Shown one piece after another: positions 1 through 8,593 of a stretch of DNA of 64,000 nt. The notes below the pieces were generated by a model. The model did not search any database. It saw only the letters and a program-made list of their open reading frames with translations, and was not told the DNA's origin. Both the position numbers and the translations under genes were made by a program. Each line of letters starts with the position of its first letter. Within the stretch, counting starts at the first letter, position 1. Source of the stretch: UBA4427 sp046351135 (GTDB lineage Bacteria > Myxococcota_A > UBA9160 > UBA4427); assembly GCA_046351135.1 (NCBI GenBank), contig JAXLZA010000001.1:558001-622000 (forward strand), given 5' to 3'.

Positions 1-1
1 T

Positions 2-634
2 ATCGTGGTGGCGGACGATCACAAGATCGTGCGCGAGGGGCTCATCCGGCTGCTCGAGTCCCGGGACGACTTCACGGTGATCGGTGAGGCATCGAACGGC
101 GAGGAGGCCGTGGCGATGGTCATGGAGCGGCGACCGGACGTCGTCCTCATGGACATCAACATGCCGAAGCTCTCCGGCATCGATGCGACGCGCCAGCTCG
201 GCAAGGCCGGCTGCACCAGCAAGATCCTGGTCCTCTCGATGCACGAGAGCCGGGCCTACGTCGAGGAGGTGCTCCGCGCCGGCGCCTCGGGCTACGTCGT
301 CAAGAACTCCGCCTCGAAGGACGTCCACAACGCCATCGATGCCGTCCGCGCCGGGGCCTCGTATCTCTCGCCGGCCATCACCCAGCAGGTCGTCGACGCG
401 ATCGCGCGGCCGGGCGACGGCGGGCCCTCGGGCATCTCGATGCTGACCGACCGGGAGCGCGAGGTCCTGAAGCTGATCGCCGAGGGCCTGTCCTCGAAGG
501 AGATCGCCTCGGAGCTCGGTGTGTCGCTCAAGACCGTCGACTCCCACCGATCGAACCTGATGGAGAAGCTCGACATCCACAAGGTCTCGGGGCTCGTCCG
601 CTTCGCGATCCGGGCGGGCATGGTCGAGGCCTGA
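2..634 (+). CDS. NarL/FixJ-family response regulator (5' end cut by window)
   Basis: Two-component response regulator that should bind DNA when phosphorylated by a sensor kinase. The frame is open from base 2, and the first visible residues (VVADDHKIVREGL) lie just inside a receiver domain, so a few N-terminal residues are missing. The receiver shows the acidic pair ADD, the phospho-acceptor Asp in LMDINMP and the conserved Lys in YVVKNS. A LuxR-type helix-turn-helix follows (LTDREREVLKLIAEGLSS, then SLKTVDSHRSNLMEKL). The partner kinase is outside the window. A strong hairpin terminator lies 26 bp downstream. Confidence 0.93.
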   Translation: MVVADDHKIVREGLIRLLESRDDFTVIGEASNGEEAVAMVMERRPDVVLMDINMPKLSGIDATRQLGKAGCTSKILVLSMHESRAYVEEVLRAGASGYVVKNSASKDVHNAIDAVRAGASYLSPAITQQVVDAIARPGDGGPSGISMLTDREREVLKLIAEGLSSKEIASELGVSLKTVDSHRSNLMEKLDIHKVSGLVRFAIRAGMVEA

Positions 635-659
635 GCCGAAGCTCCGGACGCCGAAGACA

Positions 660-704
660 CGAGGGCCTCGGACGAACCCGATCGGGTTTCGCCCGAGGCC
701 CTCG
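660..704. terminator. Long hairpin between convergent genes, likely bidirectional terminator
   Basis: A perfect 12-bp inverted repeat (CGAGGGCCTCGG at 660-671 and its complement at 693-704) encloses a second 14-bp palindrome (AACCCGATCGGGTT). The whole segment can fold into one extended stem. It sits between the stop of the plus-strand response regulator and the stop of the minus-strand M41-like gene. No long T-run follows, so Rho-independent action is inferred from the stem and the position. Confidence 0.72.
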
Positions 705-784
705 CATTTCGGCTCCCCGCCCCGGCGCCTGCCCGCCGCGGCCCGCTTCGGGCGGGCCAGGGGGCGTCGGGGACCGGGTCGGGA

Positions 785-1366
785 TCAGATCGGCGGTGCC
801 GGTCGCTCGAGCACCTGCGGGCCGTGGACCATGCGGTCGACGTGGTGGCCCTTCAGCTCGCGGCGATCGAGGAGGGCCTCGGCCAGCTCCTCGACGGTGG
901 TCCAGACGGGATCGAGCAGGCGCTCGGCCTCCTCGCAGTAGGCGACGTAGAACTCCTCGGCCGGGCGCGAGAGCCCGAGCAGCTTCGACATGCGGGCGAG
1001 CTCCTCCCGGGCGCGCCGCGCCGAGGCGAACCAGCGCTCCCAGACGAGCTCGGCCTCCGCCGCGATGCCGGCGAAGCGGCCCCGTCGGATCGCACTGCGC
1101 TCGGCCGCGATGCCGGCGTAGGCGAAGACGCCGTGGGCGTCGATGAGCTTCTCGGGGACGACGCCGACCTGCTCGCCGCGCCGCCTTCCGGCGGGCGGTC
1201 GACAGTCGATCGGAAGGGGCATGCCGGAGAAGGTCACGACCTCCCCCGTCTCCGCCACCGGATCGATGATCGCGTGCTTCAGGACGTTCGGGCCGTACAG
1301 GATCTCGCAGATGGTCGCGCGGCCAGCTTCCCGATAGGCCACGCGTGCGAGCGCATTGGTCGACAT
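785..1366 (-). CDS. FtsH peptidase (M41)-like protein with lost zinc-binding histidines
   Basis: 193-aa protein without an AAA ATPase domain. The N-terminus (ARVAYREAGRATICEILYG) aligns by eye with the FtsH active-site stretch around HEAGHA, but both zinc-binding His are Arg: REAGR in place of HEAGH. A later AYAGIAAE resembles the GGRAAE motif, and the C-terminus (VEELAEALLDRRELKG) resembles the end of the M41 domain. It is therefore probably a catalytically dead M41 relative, perhaps a regulator or adaptor. A GGGGGG stretch a few bases before the ATG supports the start. The family link is by motif reading only. Confidence 0.6.
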   Translation of the reverse strand: MSTNALARVAYREAGRATICEILYGPNVLKHAIIDPVAETGEVVTFSGMPLPIDCRPPAGRRRGEQVGVVPEKLIDAHGVFAYAGIAAERSAIRRGRFAGIAAEAELVWERWFASARRAREELARMSKLLGLSRPAEEFYVAYCEEAERLLDPVWTTVEELAEALLDRRELKGHHVDRMVHGPQVLERPAPPI

Positions 1367-1501
1367 TCACCCCCCTCGACGGTGTCTCTCCCCTCTTCGG
1401 CGCACGGCGCGAGAAGTTGAGCATTTTCAAGGACTCCGACCGACCTCTGCGCGGTCGTCGACGCGGCGCCACGGGCCGCCGTGTGGCAGCATCCGTGCGC
1501 C

Positions 1502-1708
1502 ATGCCCGACCGCGCCGCGCGACCGGATTGCCTGCACTGCGTCCATTACTTCGTGACCTGGGAGACCGGGTCGCCCCGCGGCTGTCGCGCCTACGAGTTC
1601 AAGTCCCACGAGCTGCCGTCGGAGGTCGTGCGCGCGTCGTCGGGCGCGCCCTGCCAGCTCTTCGAGCGCAAGCCCGAGCGCAAGGGGCCGAGCCGGCTGG
1701 TGCGCTGA
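1502..1708 (+). CDS. Small conserved Cys-rich protein
   Basis: 68-aa soluble protein containing CLHCVHYFVTWE, then GCRAYEFKSHELP and SSGAPCQLFERK. It has four Cys, two of them as CxxC, and resembles a widespread family of small uncharacterised bacterial proteins with the pattern CxxCxHY...GC.AF.FKS...SSG.PC..F. The Cys arrangement suggests a small metal site, but no function is known to me. The ATG at 1502 is preferred over the one at 1481 because the family starts just before the first CxxC. It is transcribed away from the M41-like gene. Confidence 0.65.
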   Translation: MPDRAARPDCLHCVHYFVTWETGSPRGCRAYEFKSHELPSEVVRASSGAPCQLFERKPERKGPSRLVR

Positions 1709-1741
1709 GCCGCGGCGAGCGGGCGGGGCGAGGCCCGGTCG

Positions 1742-3133
1742 TCAGCCCGCCCGGGTCCCGCGCTTCCCGAGACAGCGCGCGAGGATCTGCTCGCGGTCCC
1801 GCTCCCCCGTCTCGTCCTCGAGCTCCCGGCAGCGCCGGAGCAGACGCCCGAGCTCGGGCCCCGGCCGGATGCCCCGCGCCATCAGGTCCGCCGCCGTGAC
1901 GACGTCGGGCTGCGGGGCCTCCCGGACGCCGGCGGCCTCGGCGGCGGCGAGGAAGGCGGCCCCGGCCTCGAAGCGGCCGGCCAGCGCCTCGGGCGTGGTC
2001 CGCCCGAGCTGATCGGCGCGGGCGAGGCGCTCGAGCTCGACCAGGGAGAGATCCGCCGCGGCGAGCTTGCGCGCGAGCCGGCGATAGGCGCGGGGCCCGG
2101 CTCCGCCCTTCACGAGCTGGGGCGGGGCCAGGTGGTGCTCGACGAGGGTGGCGACCTCGAGGACGAGCCGCTCCGGCAGCCGCAGCCCGCCGAGCCAGGC
2201 GCGCGTCACCCGCGCGCTCTCGGCCTCGTGGGCGATCGAGCGGATGCGCCCGTCCGTCCGCGTCGTCGTCCGCGGCTTGCCGAGGTCATGGCAGAGCGCG
2301 GCCAGCAGGAGCCGCTCGGCCTCCGCCTGCTCGAGCCCCTCGGCGAGGTGCCGGGCGCAGTCGACGACGAGCAGCGTGTGGACGAAGACGTCGCCCTCCG
2401 GATGCCAGACGGGATCCTGCTCGACTCCGACCAGCGCGGCGATCGGCGCGAAGACGTCGAGCCGCCCGATCTGCGCGAGCCAGGCGAAGGCGCGCGAGGG
2501 CCGCGGCAGCTCGACCAGCATCCGCCGCAGCTCCCCCGCCATCCGCTCGACGGGCACCGCCGACAGGTCGAGACCGCGACACACCGCGACGAGCGCCGCA
2601 TCGACCTCCGCCTCGAGCACCGCCTGGAGCCGGGCCACGCGCAGCAGCCGCAGCGGGTCCGCCGCGAAGGTCGCGGGATCGACCGCGCGCAGCCGCCGGG
2701 CCGCGAGATCCGCGCGCCCGCCCCACGGATCGAGGACGACGTCGGCGACGGGCGCCCAGCCCATCGCGTTCACGGTCAGATCGCGGTGATGCGAGGCCGC
2801 GCGAAAGGCGACCTCGAGCGAGGTCGGATCCCCCGCACGCGCATCGAGCGCTCCGGCCCGGGGATAGGCGAGATCGAGGCCGTCCCGGCTCCGGCGCCAG
2901 ATCGGGAACTGCCGCCCGACCCGGGTCGAGAAGCCGAAGCGCGCGATCACGCCCTCGACTGTCCGCTCGTCGAGGCCGAAGACCTCGAGATCGAGGTCGT
3001 GGGCCGGTCGACCGGCGAGCGCATCCCGGACGAAGCCCCCGACGACGACGAGACAGCCTCCCACCTCGTCGATCGCTCGGGCCAGCCGGCCCACGTCCGA
3101 GCCCGCCGGCAGGGCGAGCCCCTGCTCGCTCAA
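1742..3133 (-). CDS. tRNA nucleotidyltransferase / poly(A) polymerase family with HD domain
   Basis: 463-aa class II nucleotidyltransferase that adds C and/or A to tRNA 3' ends. It shows the GG-VRD motif (VVVGGFVRDALAG), the metal-binding DLDLEVFG, a variant RRDFTINA box (HRDLTVNAM) and the neck motif AADPLRLLRVARLQA. A central HD phosphohydrolase motif (ALCHDLGKP) follows, the domain order of multifunctional CCA proteins. The TTG start at 3133 overlaps the upstream stop (TTGA). A second, HD-less paralogue lies at 10.5-12 kb, so this enzyme may make only one of the additions. Confidence 0.88.
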   Translation of the reverse strand: MSEQGLALPAGSDVGRLARAIDEVGGCLVVVGGFVRDALAGRPAHDLDLEVFGLDERTVEGVIARFGFSTRVGRQFPIWRRSRDGLDLAYPRAGALDARAGDPTSLEVAFRAASHHRDLTVNAMGWAPVADVVLDPWGGRADLAARRLRAVDPATFAADPLRLLRVARLQAVLEAEVDAALVAVCRGLDLSAVPVERMAGELRRMLVELPRPSRAFAWLAQIGRLDVFAPIAALVGVEQDPVWHPEGDVFVHTLLVVDCARHLAEGLEQAEAERLLLAALCHDLGKPRTTTRTDGRIRSIAHEAESARVTRAWLGGLRLPERLVLEVATLVEHHLAPPQLVKGGAGPRAYRRLARKLAAADLSLVELERLARADQLGRTTPEALAGRFEAGAAFLAAAEAAGVREAPQPDVVTAADLMARGIRPGPELGRLLRRCRELEDETGERDREQILARCLGKRGTRAG

Positions 3134-3366
3134 ACGATCTCGTCCTCGTCGATCGCCTTCTTGCAGATCGGATGCGGCGCGAAGTCCGGGCCACCGAACC
3201 AGCCCGGGATGCGCGCGGCCTCGGCGAGCCACGAGTCCGCGATCGACTCGTCGACGGCGACGTCGTGGTTGTCGAAGCCTTCGGTGATCGACTCCCAGAG
3301 CTCGCGGCCGCCGTTCTCCCACCACTCGCGCCCGGGATTCTCGAAGTCGATGGCCAGCTTGATCAT
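3130..3366 (-). CDS. Hypothetical 78-aa protein in the cca operon
   Basis: Small acidic protein (MIKLAIDFENPGREWWENG at the start; ends CKKAIDEDEIV). It is rich in Trp, Asp and Glu, with no signal peptide, membrane segment or motif I recognise. It is linked by four-base overlaps on both sides: ATGA with the alkyltransferase-like gene upstream and TTGA with cca downstream. The overlaps and high third-position GC argue that it is real and co-translated. Confidence 0.72.
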   Translation of the reverse strand: MIKLAIDFENPGREWWENGGRELWESITEGFDNHDVAVDESIADSWLAEAARIPGWFGGPDFAPHPICKKAIDEDEIV

Positions 3367-3806
3367 GCCTGCGCTCTCCCGTGCCTGCGTCCGTCGTTCT
3401 GCTTCGATCGGCCCGTCGCGGATCGGGCCCCTGCCCGCCGCGATCCCTTCGCGCCCATCGATTCCTTCGGCCCCTTCCACGCCGTCGATCGCGGCGCCCC
3501 GGACCGCCACCCGAAGCGCTCGAGGTCGATCGCGCCGCGCCCGTCGAATGCCACGCCTTCGGCCTCGAGGCGCGCTCGCTGGAGTCGGCCGATCTCCGAC
3601 GCGGCACTCCGCTCGCTGATCCGCCCCGAGGCGTTGACGACGCGGTGCCAGGGTACGGCCGATTCGACCGGGAGGGCATGGAGCGCGTAGCCGACCTGGC
3701 GGGCGGCGCGCGGCATGCCCGCCAGCCCGGCGACCTGGCCGTAGCTCGCGACCCGCCCGGCCGGAATCCGGCGCACCACCCGGTAGACCGGCTCCCAGCC
3801 GCTCAT
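3363..3806 (-). CDS. Alkyltransferase-like protein (ATL), non-catalytic MGMT homologue
   Basis: 147-aa protein whose first ~100 residues match the DNA-binding domain of O6-alkylguanine-DNA alkyltransferases (VVRRIPAGRVASYGQVAGLAG). The catalytic PCHRV is PWHRV (ESAVPWHRVVN). Trp for the acceptor Cys is the hallmark of ATL proteins, which flag O6-alkylguanine for nucleotide excision repair instead of reversing it. An extra ~45-aa basic tail follows the domain. ATGA overlaps couple it to the peptidase gene upstream and the 78-aa gene downstream. Confidence 0.88.
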   Translation of the reverse strand: MSGWEPVYRVVRRIPAGRVASYGQVAGLAGMPRAARQVGYALHALPVESAVPWHRVVNASGRISERSAASEIGRLQRARLEAEGVAFDGRGAIDLERFGWRSGAPRSTAWKGPKESMGAKGSRRAGARSATGRSKQNDGRRHGRAQA

Positions 3807-5893
3807 GCCGCCGCGCCCAGCAGCCCCGAGTGGCGCAGCAACGCCTCGGGCGTCGGAGCCCGCCCGCGGAACGCCTCGAAGACCCGCATCGGCGGCGTGC
3901 CCCCGCCCAGCGCGAGCACCGTCTCGCGGAAGCGCCGTCCCGTCTCGGCGATCGCCCGCGCGTCCTCGAGCCCCGCCTCCTCGAAGGCCGAGAACGCGTC
4001 CGCCGACAGCACCTCCGCCCACTTGTAGCTGTAGTAGCCCGCCGCATAGCCCCCGGCGAAGATGTGGCCGAAGCTGCAGAGGAAGCGGTCCTCCGGGAGC
4101 GGCGGGATCACCGTCGTCCGCTCGGCGATCGCCCGCTGGATCTCGAAGATGCGCTCGCGGCGATCGGCGCCCGGATCGCGGTGGAGCGCGAGGTCGAGCA
4201 TCGCGAAGTAGAGCTGGCGCAGCATGAACGAGCCCGCCCGATAGGTCCGGGCGCGCGCGATCTTCTCGAAGATCGCGACCGGGAGCGGCTCGCCGGTGTC
4301 GACGTGGGCCGAGAGGCCGAGCAGCGTCTCGCGGTGATAGCACCAGTTCTCCATGAACTGGCTGGGCAGCTCGACGGCGTCCCACTCGATGTTGCGGATG
4401 CCCGAGGCGAGACCATGGTCGACGCGGGTCAGCATGTGCTGGAGCCCGTGGCCGAACTCGTGGAAGAGCGTCACGACCTCGTCGAAGGCCATCAGCGACG
4501 GACGACCGCCGACGGGCGGGGCCTGGTTGCAGACGAGATAGGCGACGGGATTGCGAGCGACGCCGTCGGCGGGGCGGCGCGTGCGGCCGAGACAGTCGTC
4601 CATCCAGGCCCCCCCGCGCTTGTCCCCGGGTCGGCTGTAGGGATCGAGGAAGAAGGCCGCGATCGGTGCTCCGCTCGCATCGCGGACGCGGAAGAAGCGG
4701 ACGTCGGGATGCCAGACGGGCGTCTCCCCGTCGGCGGCCACGATCTCGACGTCGAAGAGCTTCTTCGCGAGCACGAAGAGCCCGTCGAGCACCCGCGGCA
4801 GCGGAAAGTACGGACGCAGTGCCTCCTCCGAGTAGTCGAAGCGCACCTCCCGCAGCCGCTCCGCCCAGAACGCCACGTCCCAGAGCGCGATCGGCTCGCG
4901 CTGCCCGCGCTCCGCCGCGAAGGCGCGCAGATCCTCGAGGTCCCGGCGCGCCCCCGGCAGCGAGGCCTGGCGCAGGCGCTCGAGCAGCGCGTCCACCGCC
5001 GCGACCCCCGGCGCCATCTTCGCGTCGAGGGAGAGCTCCGCATAGCTCGCGAAGCCGAGGAGATTCGCCATCTCGTGTCGCAACGCGAGGATGCGCTCGA
5101 GGACGGGCGTGTTGTCGAGCTCGCCGCTCGATGCGCGCCCGATCGAGGCGCGATAGAGCTGCTCGCGCAGGGCGCGATCCTCGCCGTGCTCGAGGAAGGG
5201 GAAGAGGACCGGCGCGTCCAGGCTGAGACGCCAGGGACCGTTCTCCGGCGTCGCGTCGGCCTCGCCGTGCTCCCGTGCGTTCTGCGCGGCGAGCTCGCGC
5301 AGGCTCGCCGGTGTCCCCGCCATCTGGCGAGGATCGCGCACGATCAGGCCGAACTGCCGGGTCGCGTCGAGGACGTGGTTGTTGAAGCTCGTCGCGAGCT
5401 CGGCCAGCTCCGCCTGGATCGCGTTGAAGCGCAGGCGCTTCGTCTCCTCGAGGCCGACGCCGGCGTGGCGCGCGTCGCGCAGCAGACACTCGACGATGCG
5501 CTGCTGCGTCGCGTCGAGCGCGGCGAAGGCGGGCCCCGAGCGCAGCCGGAGCAGGCCGTCGTGGATCGCCCGGCTCTGCGCCTGGCGCAGGCCGAAGGCG
5601 ATCACCTCGCCCTGGACCGTCGCGTGGGCCTCGCGCAGGGCATCGCCGTTGCGCACCGCGAGCATGTGGCTCACGAGTCCCCAGGCGTAGCCGAGCCGCT
5701 CGCCCATGCGCTCGAGGGGCAGGACCAGCCCCTCCCAGGTCGGGGCGACGTGGGCCTCGAGGCGATCGAGCTCGCGCCCGAGCTCCGCGAGCAGGGCGCG
5801 GATGTCGGGCACGATCTGCTCCGCCGCGAAGAGATCGAATCGCGGGAGCTCCCCCGATCGCAACAACGGATTCGCCTGCAGACCTTCGGCCAC
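3803..5893 (-). CDS. prlC: Oligopeptidase A-like M3 metallopeptidase
   Basis: Cytosolic zinc peptidase that degrades short peptides, including cleaved signal peptides. The HExxH motif is in TLFHEFGHGLQHML and the third-ligand Glu is plausibly in SQFMENWCYH. The N-terminus (NPLLRSGELPRFDLF, then IVPDI) resembles E. coli oligopeptidase A. The GTG at 5893 is chosen because a GGAGGGGGAGGG purine run precedes it; an in-frame ATG at 5917 would place that run inside the gene. The length of 696 aa is usual for the family. Confidence 0.92.
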   Translation of the reverse strand: MAEGLQANPLLRSGELPRFDLFAAEQIVPDIRALLAELGRELDRLEAHVAPTWEGLVLPLERMGERLGYAWGLVSHMLAVRNGDALREAHATVQGEVIAFGLRQAQSRAIHDGLLRLRSGPAFAALDATQQRIVECLLRDARHAGVGLEETKRLRFNAIQAELAELATSFNNHVLDATRQFGLIVRDPRQMAGTPASLRELAAQNAREHGEADATPENGPWRLSLDAPVLFPFLEHGEDRALREQLYRASIGRASSGELDNTPVLERILALRHEMANLLGFASYAELSLDAKMAPGVAAVDALLERLRQASLPGARRDLEDLRAFAAERGQREPIALWDVAFWAERLREVRFDYSEEALRPYFPLPRVLDGLFVLAKKLFDVEIVAADGETPVWHPDVRFFRVRDASGAPIAAFFLDPYSRPGDKRGGAWMDDCLGRTRRPADGVARNPVAYLVCNQAPPVGGRPSLMAFDEVVTLFHEFGHGLQHMLTRVDHGLASGIRNIEWDAVELPSQFMENWCYHRETLLGLSAHVDTGEPLPVAIFEKIARARTYRAGSFMLRQLYFAMLDLALHRDPGADRRERIFEIQRAIAERTTVIPPLPEDRFLCSFGHIFAGGYAAGYYSYKWAEVLSADAFSAFEEAGLEDARAIAETGRRFRETVLALGGGTPPMRVFEAFRGRAPTPEALLRHSGLLGAAA

Positions 5894-5969
5894 GCGCCCT
5901 CCCCCTCCCGCGCCCATCCGCGCGGCGCGAGGTTAGCGAAGCGGCGGGGTCGATCGGGCGGGTGGGCGC

Positions 5970-6185
5970 TCAGCGGCGGCCGCGGTGCGAGACGTCCTCG
6001 ACGAAGATCGGGCGGCCCTGCTCGTCCCAGGCCGCGAGCGGAGCGCGCCGCGGCGCCGCTCCGGAGCGGGGCGAGCGGGATCGCTCGGGCTCACCCGCCC
6101 GCGCGAGGGTCGGGATCGGGCGCGCGAGCTGCATCAGCTCGACGATCGTCCAGGCGACACAGCCAAGTCCCAGCACGTAGACCAT
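5970..6185 (-). CDS. Small single-pass membrane protein, unknown function
   Basis: 71-aa protein: an N-terminal hydrophobic segment (MVYVLGLGCVAWTIVELMQL), then a basic, Pro-rich stretch and a hydrophilic tail ending FVEDVSHRGRR. It lies between the SRAP gene and the M3 peptidase on the same strand. GGGAG lies upstream of the ATG. I do not recognise the family. Confidence 0.5.
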   Translation of the reverse strand: MVYVLGLGCVAWTIVELMQLARPIPTLARAGEPERSRSPRSGAAPRRAPLAAWDEQGRPIFVEDVSHRGRR

Positions 6186-6360
6186 CGCTCGATCGCTCCC
6201 GCCTCGTCCCGCCTCGGGGATGGTGCTTCGTGGTCGAGGCGGGGCCGATCTCGCGCGGAATGAAGGGCCTCGCGCCGGGGACCCGCGCAATTGCCCGGGC
6301 GCTGCCGGCGGCGCGATCGTCGCCGCCGGAGGGCTGCCTCCCCGCTGCCGGACCGCGGCC

Positions 6361-7071
6361 TCAGGCGTCCGGGGGCTCGAGCAGCGGCGGGGCCTCGAGG
6401 CAGGCCGGGTCGTCGTGGCGGGGATCGTTCACGTGGCGCGACACGGGGCGGGCGGCGAGCGTCCCCACCGGCGCGGGCGCGAGCAGCGCCTTCAGCGCGG
6501 CGGGCTCCGACCGCGCGCCCAGCCAGATCGGCCAGCTCTCGCCGGGGAGGACGACGGGCATGCGGTCGTGGACCGGGGCGACGTCGGGATTCGCCTCGGT
6601 CGTGATCACCGTGCACGACTCGATCGGATCGTCGCGCTCGCTGCTCCAATGCTCGTAGAGGCCGGCGAAGGCGAGCAACGGACCGGAGCGCGGGTGGAGC
6701 CAGTGGGCGCGGTGGCCCCGATTGCGGGCGGTCCACTCGTAGAAGCCGTCGGCGACGACCAGGCAGCGCCGTCGCCGAAAGGCCGACCGGAACGAGGGCT
6801 TCTCGTCCACCGTCTCGCCCCGCGCGTTGAAGAGCTTGTGACCGATCGCCGGATCCCGCGCCCAGCCCGGCACGAGCCCCCAGCGCTTCCATGCCGGCTC
6901 GCGATCCCCGCGCGCATCGGCGACGACCGTCAGCACCGGCTGGGAGGGCGCGATGTTGAAGCGCGGCCGCAGCGCCCGGCCATCGGGCCCCTGGAGCGCC
7001 GCCGGGTCCGCGAGCGCGAGCCAGGCCGCGATCTCCTGCGGCGAGCGCGTCAACGTCATGCGTCCGCACAT
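6361..7071 (-). CDS. SRAP-domain protein (YedK/HMCES-like abasic-site protection)
   Basis: 236-aa protein that should crosslink covalently to abasic sites in single-stranded DNA and shield them. The start MCGRMTLTR places the catalytic Cys at position 2 after Met removal, which fixes the start at 7071. Other family motifs: RFNIAPSQPV, RWGLVPGWA, NARGETVDEKPSFR, the DGFYEW box and HDRMPVVL carrying the conserved His. Full length for the family. It may share a damage-response theme with the ATL gene about 2.6 kb downstream. Confidence 0.93.
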   Translation of the reverse strand: MCGRMTLTRSPQEIAAWLALADPAALQGPDGRALRPRFNIAPSQPVLTVVADARGDREPAWKRWGLVPGWARDPAIGHKLFNARGETVDEKPSFRSAFRRRRCLVVADGFYEWTARNRGHRAHWLHPRSGPLLAFAGLYEHWSSERDDPIESCTVITTEANPDVAPVHDRMPVVLPGESWPIWLGARSEPAALKALLAPAPVGTLAARPVSRHVNDPRHDDPACLEAPPLLEPPDA

Positions 7072-7372
7072 GCTGGATCTCCGCATCGCGCTCGAACCCC
7101 GTCGGATTCGGCTTCCGCCGGACTCGGGGCTCGGGGCACAGGAGAACACGGGCGCCCGAATTGGGCAAACTCGTTCCCTGCCCCGCGCGCGCCGGACGCG
7201 GACGCGGCGCCCGATCCACCGCGCCGCGGGCGTGCAACTCGCCGTCGAAGTCCGGCCGCCACAGCCGCTCCGCCGGCGCGTCCCCAACCCCGACACCGCC
7301 GGCATGTCGCACTCGTCGGACCCGATCGGCCGGCCCGCGCGGCTCCGCACGATTCTTGCTCTGCGAAGCGCC
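7072..7372. other. Intergenic region between divergent SRAP and 31-aa ORF
   Basis: About 300 bp separate the SRAP start from the small plus-strand ORF. The sequence is GC-rich and stop-poor, but its frames show no recognisable motif. I see no clear promoter, terminator or RNA gene. Confidence 0.3.
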
Positions 7373-7468
7373 ATGCCGCGCGACGAGATCCAGGGCCTCT
7401 GCTTCCTGCTCGGGCTCCTGCTCGCCTTCTACTTCCTGACGCCCTTCCTCGAGCTCACGTCACGCTGA
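7373..7468 (+). CDS. Possible 31-aa membrane microprotein
   Basis: ATG-initiated frame encoding MPRDEIQGL, then one strongly hydrophobic stretch (CFLLGLLLAFYFLTPFLEL), ending TSR. Third positions are almost all G or C. It overlaps the 3' end of rluB by 40 bp on the opposite strand, and no clear ribosome-binding site is visible. It may be real or a chance frame in GC-rich DNA. Confidence 0.3.
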   Translation: MPRDEIQGLCFLLGLLLAFYFLTPFLELTSR

Positions 7469-8583
7469 GCGCGCTCGCCGCGCTTCGGCCGGCCCACGCC
7501 CGCACCGTCGGACGGTCGCCGCGGACGCGACGGCTTCCCCGAGCGCGCGCCGCCCGCCTCGCGCACGGGCCGACCCGACCCGGGCTTCGCGAACGCGCCC
7601 GGCCCGGTCCCCTCGCGCTTCGGTCGCGCCGCCTCCGTCCTTCGGACGGACGGGCGCGCGCGCCGCGGACGCTCGCCCTGCTGCAGGCGGGCGACGTGGG
7701 CGAGCAGGCTCGCGCGCTCCTCGGCGGTGAGCGCGCGGGCCTCGCCGACGGCGAGCCCGCCGAGCCGCAGCGGCCCCATCCGCTCGCGCACCAGCCGCCG
7801 GACCGGGAAGCCGAGGATCAGCAGGCTGCGGCGGATCTGGCGATTGCGTCCTTCGACGAGGGTCAGCGTGAAGGTCGAGGTCCCGGTCTTCGGGTCGATC
7901 CGGACGTCGTCGACGCGGCCGGGCGCGGTCTTGCCCTCTTCGAGGTGGACGCCCTTCTCGATCCGCGCGATCGCCTTCGCGTCGATCTGGCCCTTCACGC
8001 TGACGCGGTACTCGCGCTCGTTGCCGAGGGACGGATGGAGCATCGCGTAGGCGGTCTCACCGTCGTTGGTGAGCAGCAGCAGGCCCGTCGTCTCGGCATC
8101 GAGCCGACCGACCGGGAAGACGCGCCCGAGCTTGCGCGGCAGCAGGTCGATCACCGTCCGCCGGCCCGCCTCGTCGCGCACCGTCGTGACGACGCCCCGC
8201 GGCTTGTTCACGATCCAGTAGAGCGGGCGATCCGAGAGCACGCGCTCGCCGTCGAGGCGGATGTCGTCGACGCCGGGCCGCGCCCGGTCGCCGAGGCTCG
8301 CGACCTCGCCGTTCACGCTGACGCGCCCCTCGACGAGCAGGGCCTCGACCTCCCGACGCGATCCGAAGCCCGCGCTCGCGAGCAGGCGCTGGAGCCGGAC
8401 GGGCGCGCCGGCGGCCTCGAGCTTGCGGGCGGGACGGGGCTCGGCGGCGCCCGCGCGCTTCGCGGCCGACGCGGCGCGCCGGGCTCCGCGCGCGCAGCGC
8501 GGCCGAGCCGGGCGCGTCGGCGCTCGGGGGTCGCGCGGGCGCCTTCGGCTTCGTCTTGCGGACGTGCCGGGGCGATCGACCAT
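7429..8583 (-). CDS. rluB: 23S rRNA pseudouridine synthase (RluB/RsuA family)
   Basis: 384-aa enzyme making pseudouridine in ribosomal RNA. An S4 RNA-binding domain (VRLQRLLASAGFGSRREVEA) precedes the synthase domain with the catalytic Asp in PVGRLDAETTGLLLLTNDG and the family motif LVEGRNRQIRR. It carries unusually long Arg/Pro/Ala-rich extensions of ~65 residues at the N-terminus and ~90 at the C-terminus. The N-terminal tail is low complexity, so the exact start (8583, or 8590 in another frame) is uncertain. It sits 10 bp after scpB, a common neighbour. Confidence 0.88.
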   Translation of the reverse strand: MVDRPGTSARRSRRRPRDPRAPTRPARPRCARGARRAASAAKRAGAAEPRPARKLEAAGAPVRLQRLLASAGFGSRREVEALLVEGRVSVNGEVASLGDRARPGVDDIRLDGERVLSDRPLYWIVNKPRGVVTTVRDEAGRRTVIDLLPRKLGRVFPVGRLDAETTGLLLLTNDGETAYAMLHPSLGNEREYRVSVKGQIDAKAIARIEKGVHLEEGKTAPGRVDDVRIDPKTGTSTFTLTLVEGRNRQIRRSLLILGFPVRRLVRERMGPLRLGGLAVGEARALTAEERASLLAHVARLQQGERPRRARPSVRRTEAARPKREGTGPGAFAKPGSGRPVREAGGARSGKPSRPRRPSDGAGVGRPKRGERAQRDVSSRKGVRK

Positions 8584-8593
8584 GGGCCATGCG

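Noticed and set aside
3830..6658. 942-codon plus-strand frame antisense to the M3 peptidase and SRAP genes
   Set aside because: Residues are low-complexity Arg/Glu/Leu with no domain. The minus strand has clear enzymes, so this is a GC-driven shadow frame, like the long antisense frames at 12853-15789, 17084-20062 and 34621-36234.
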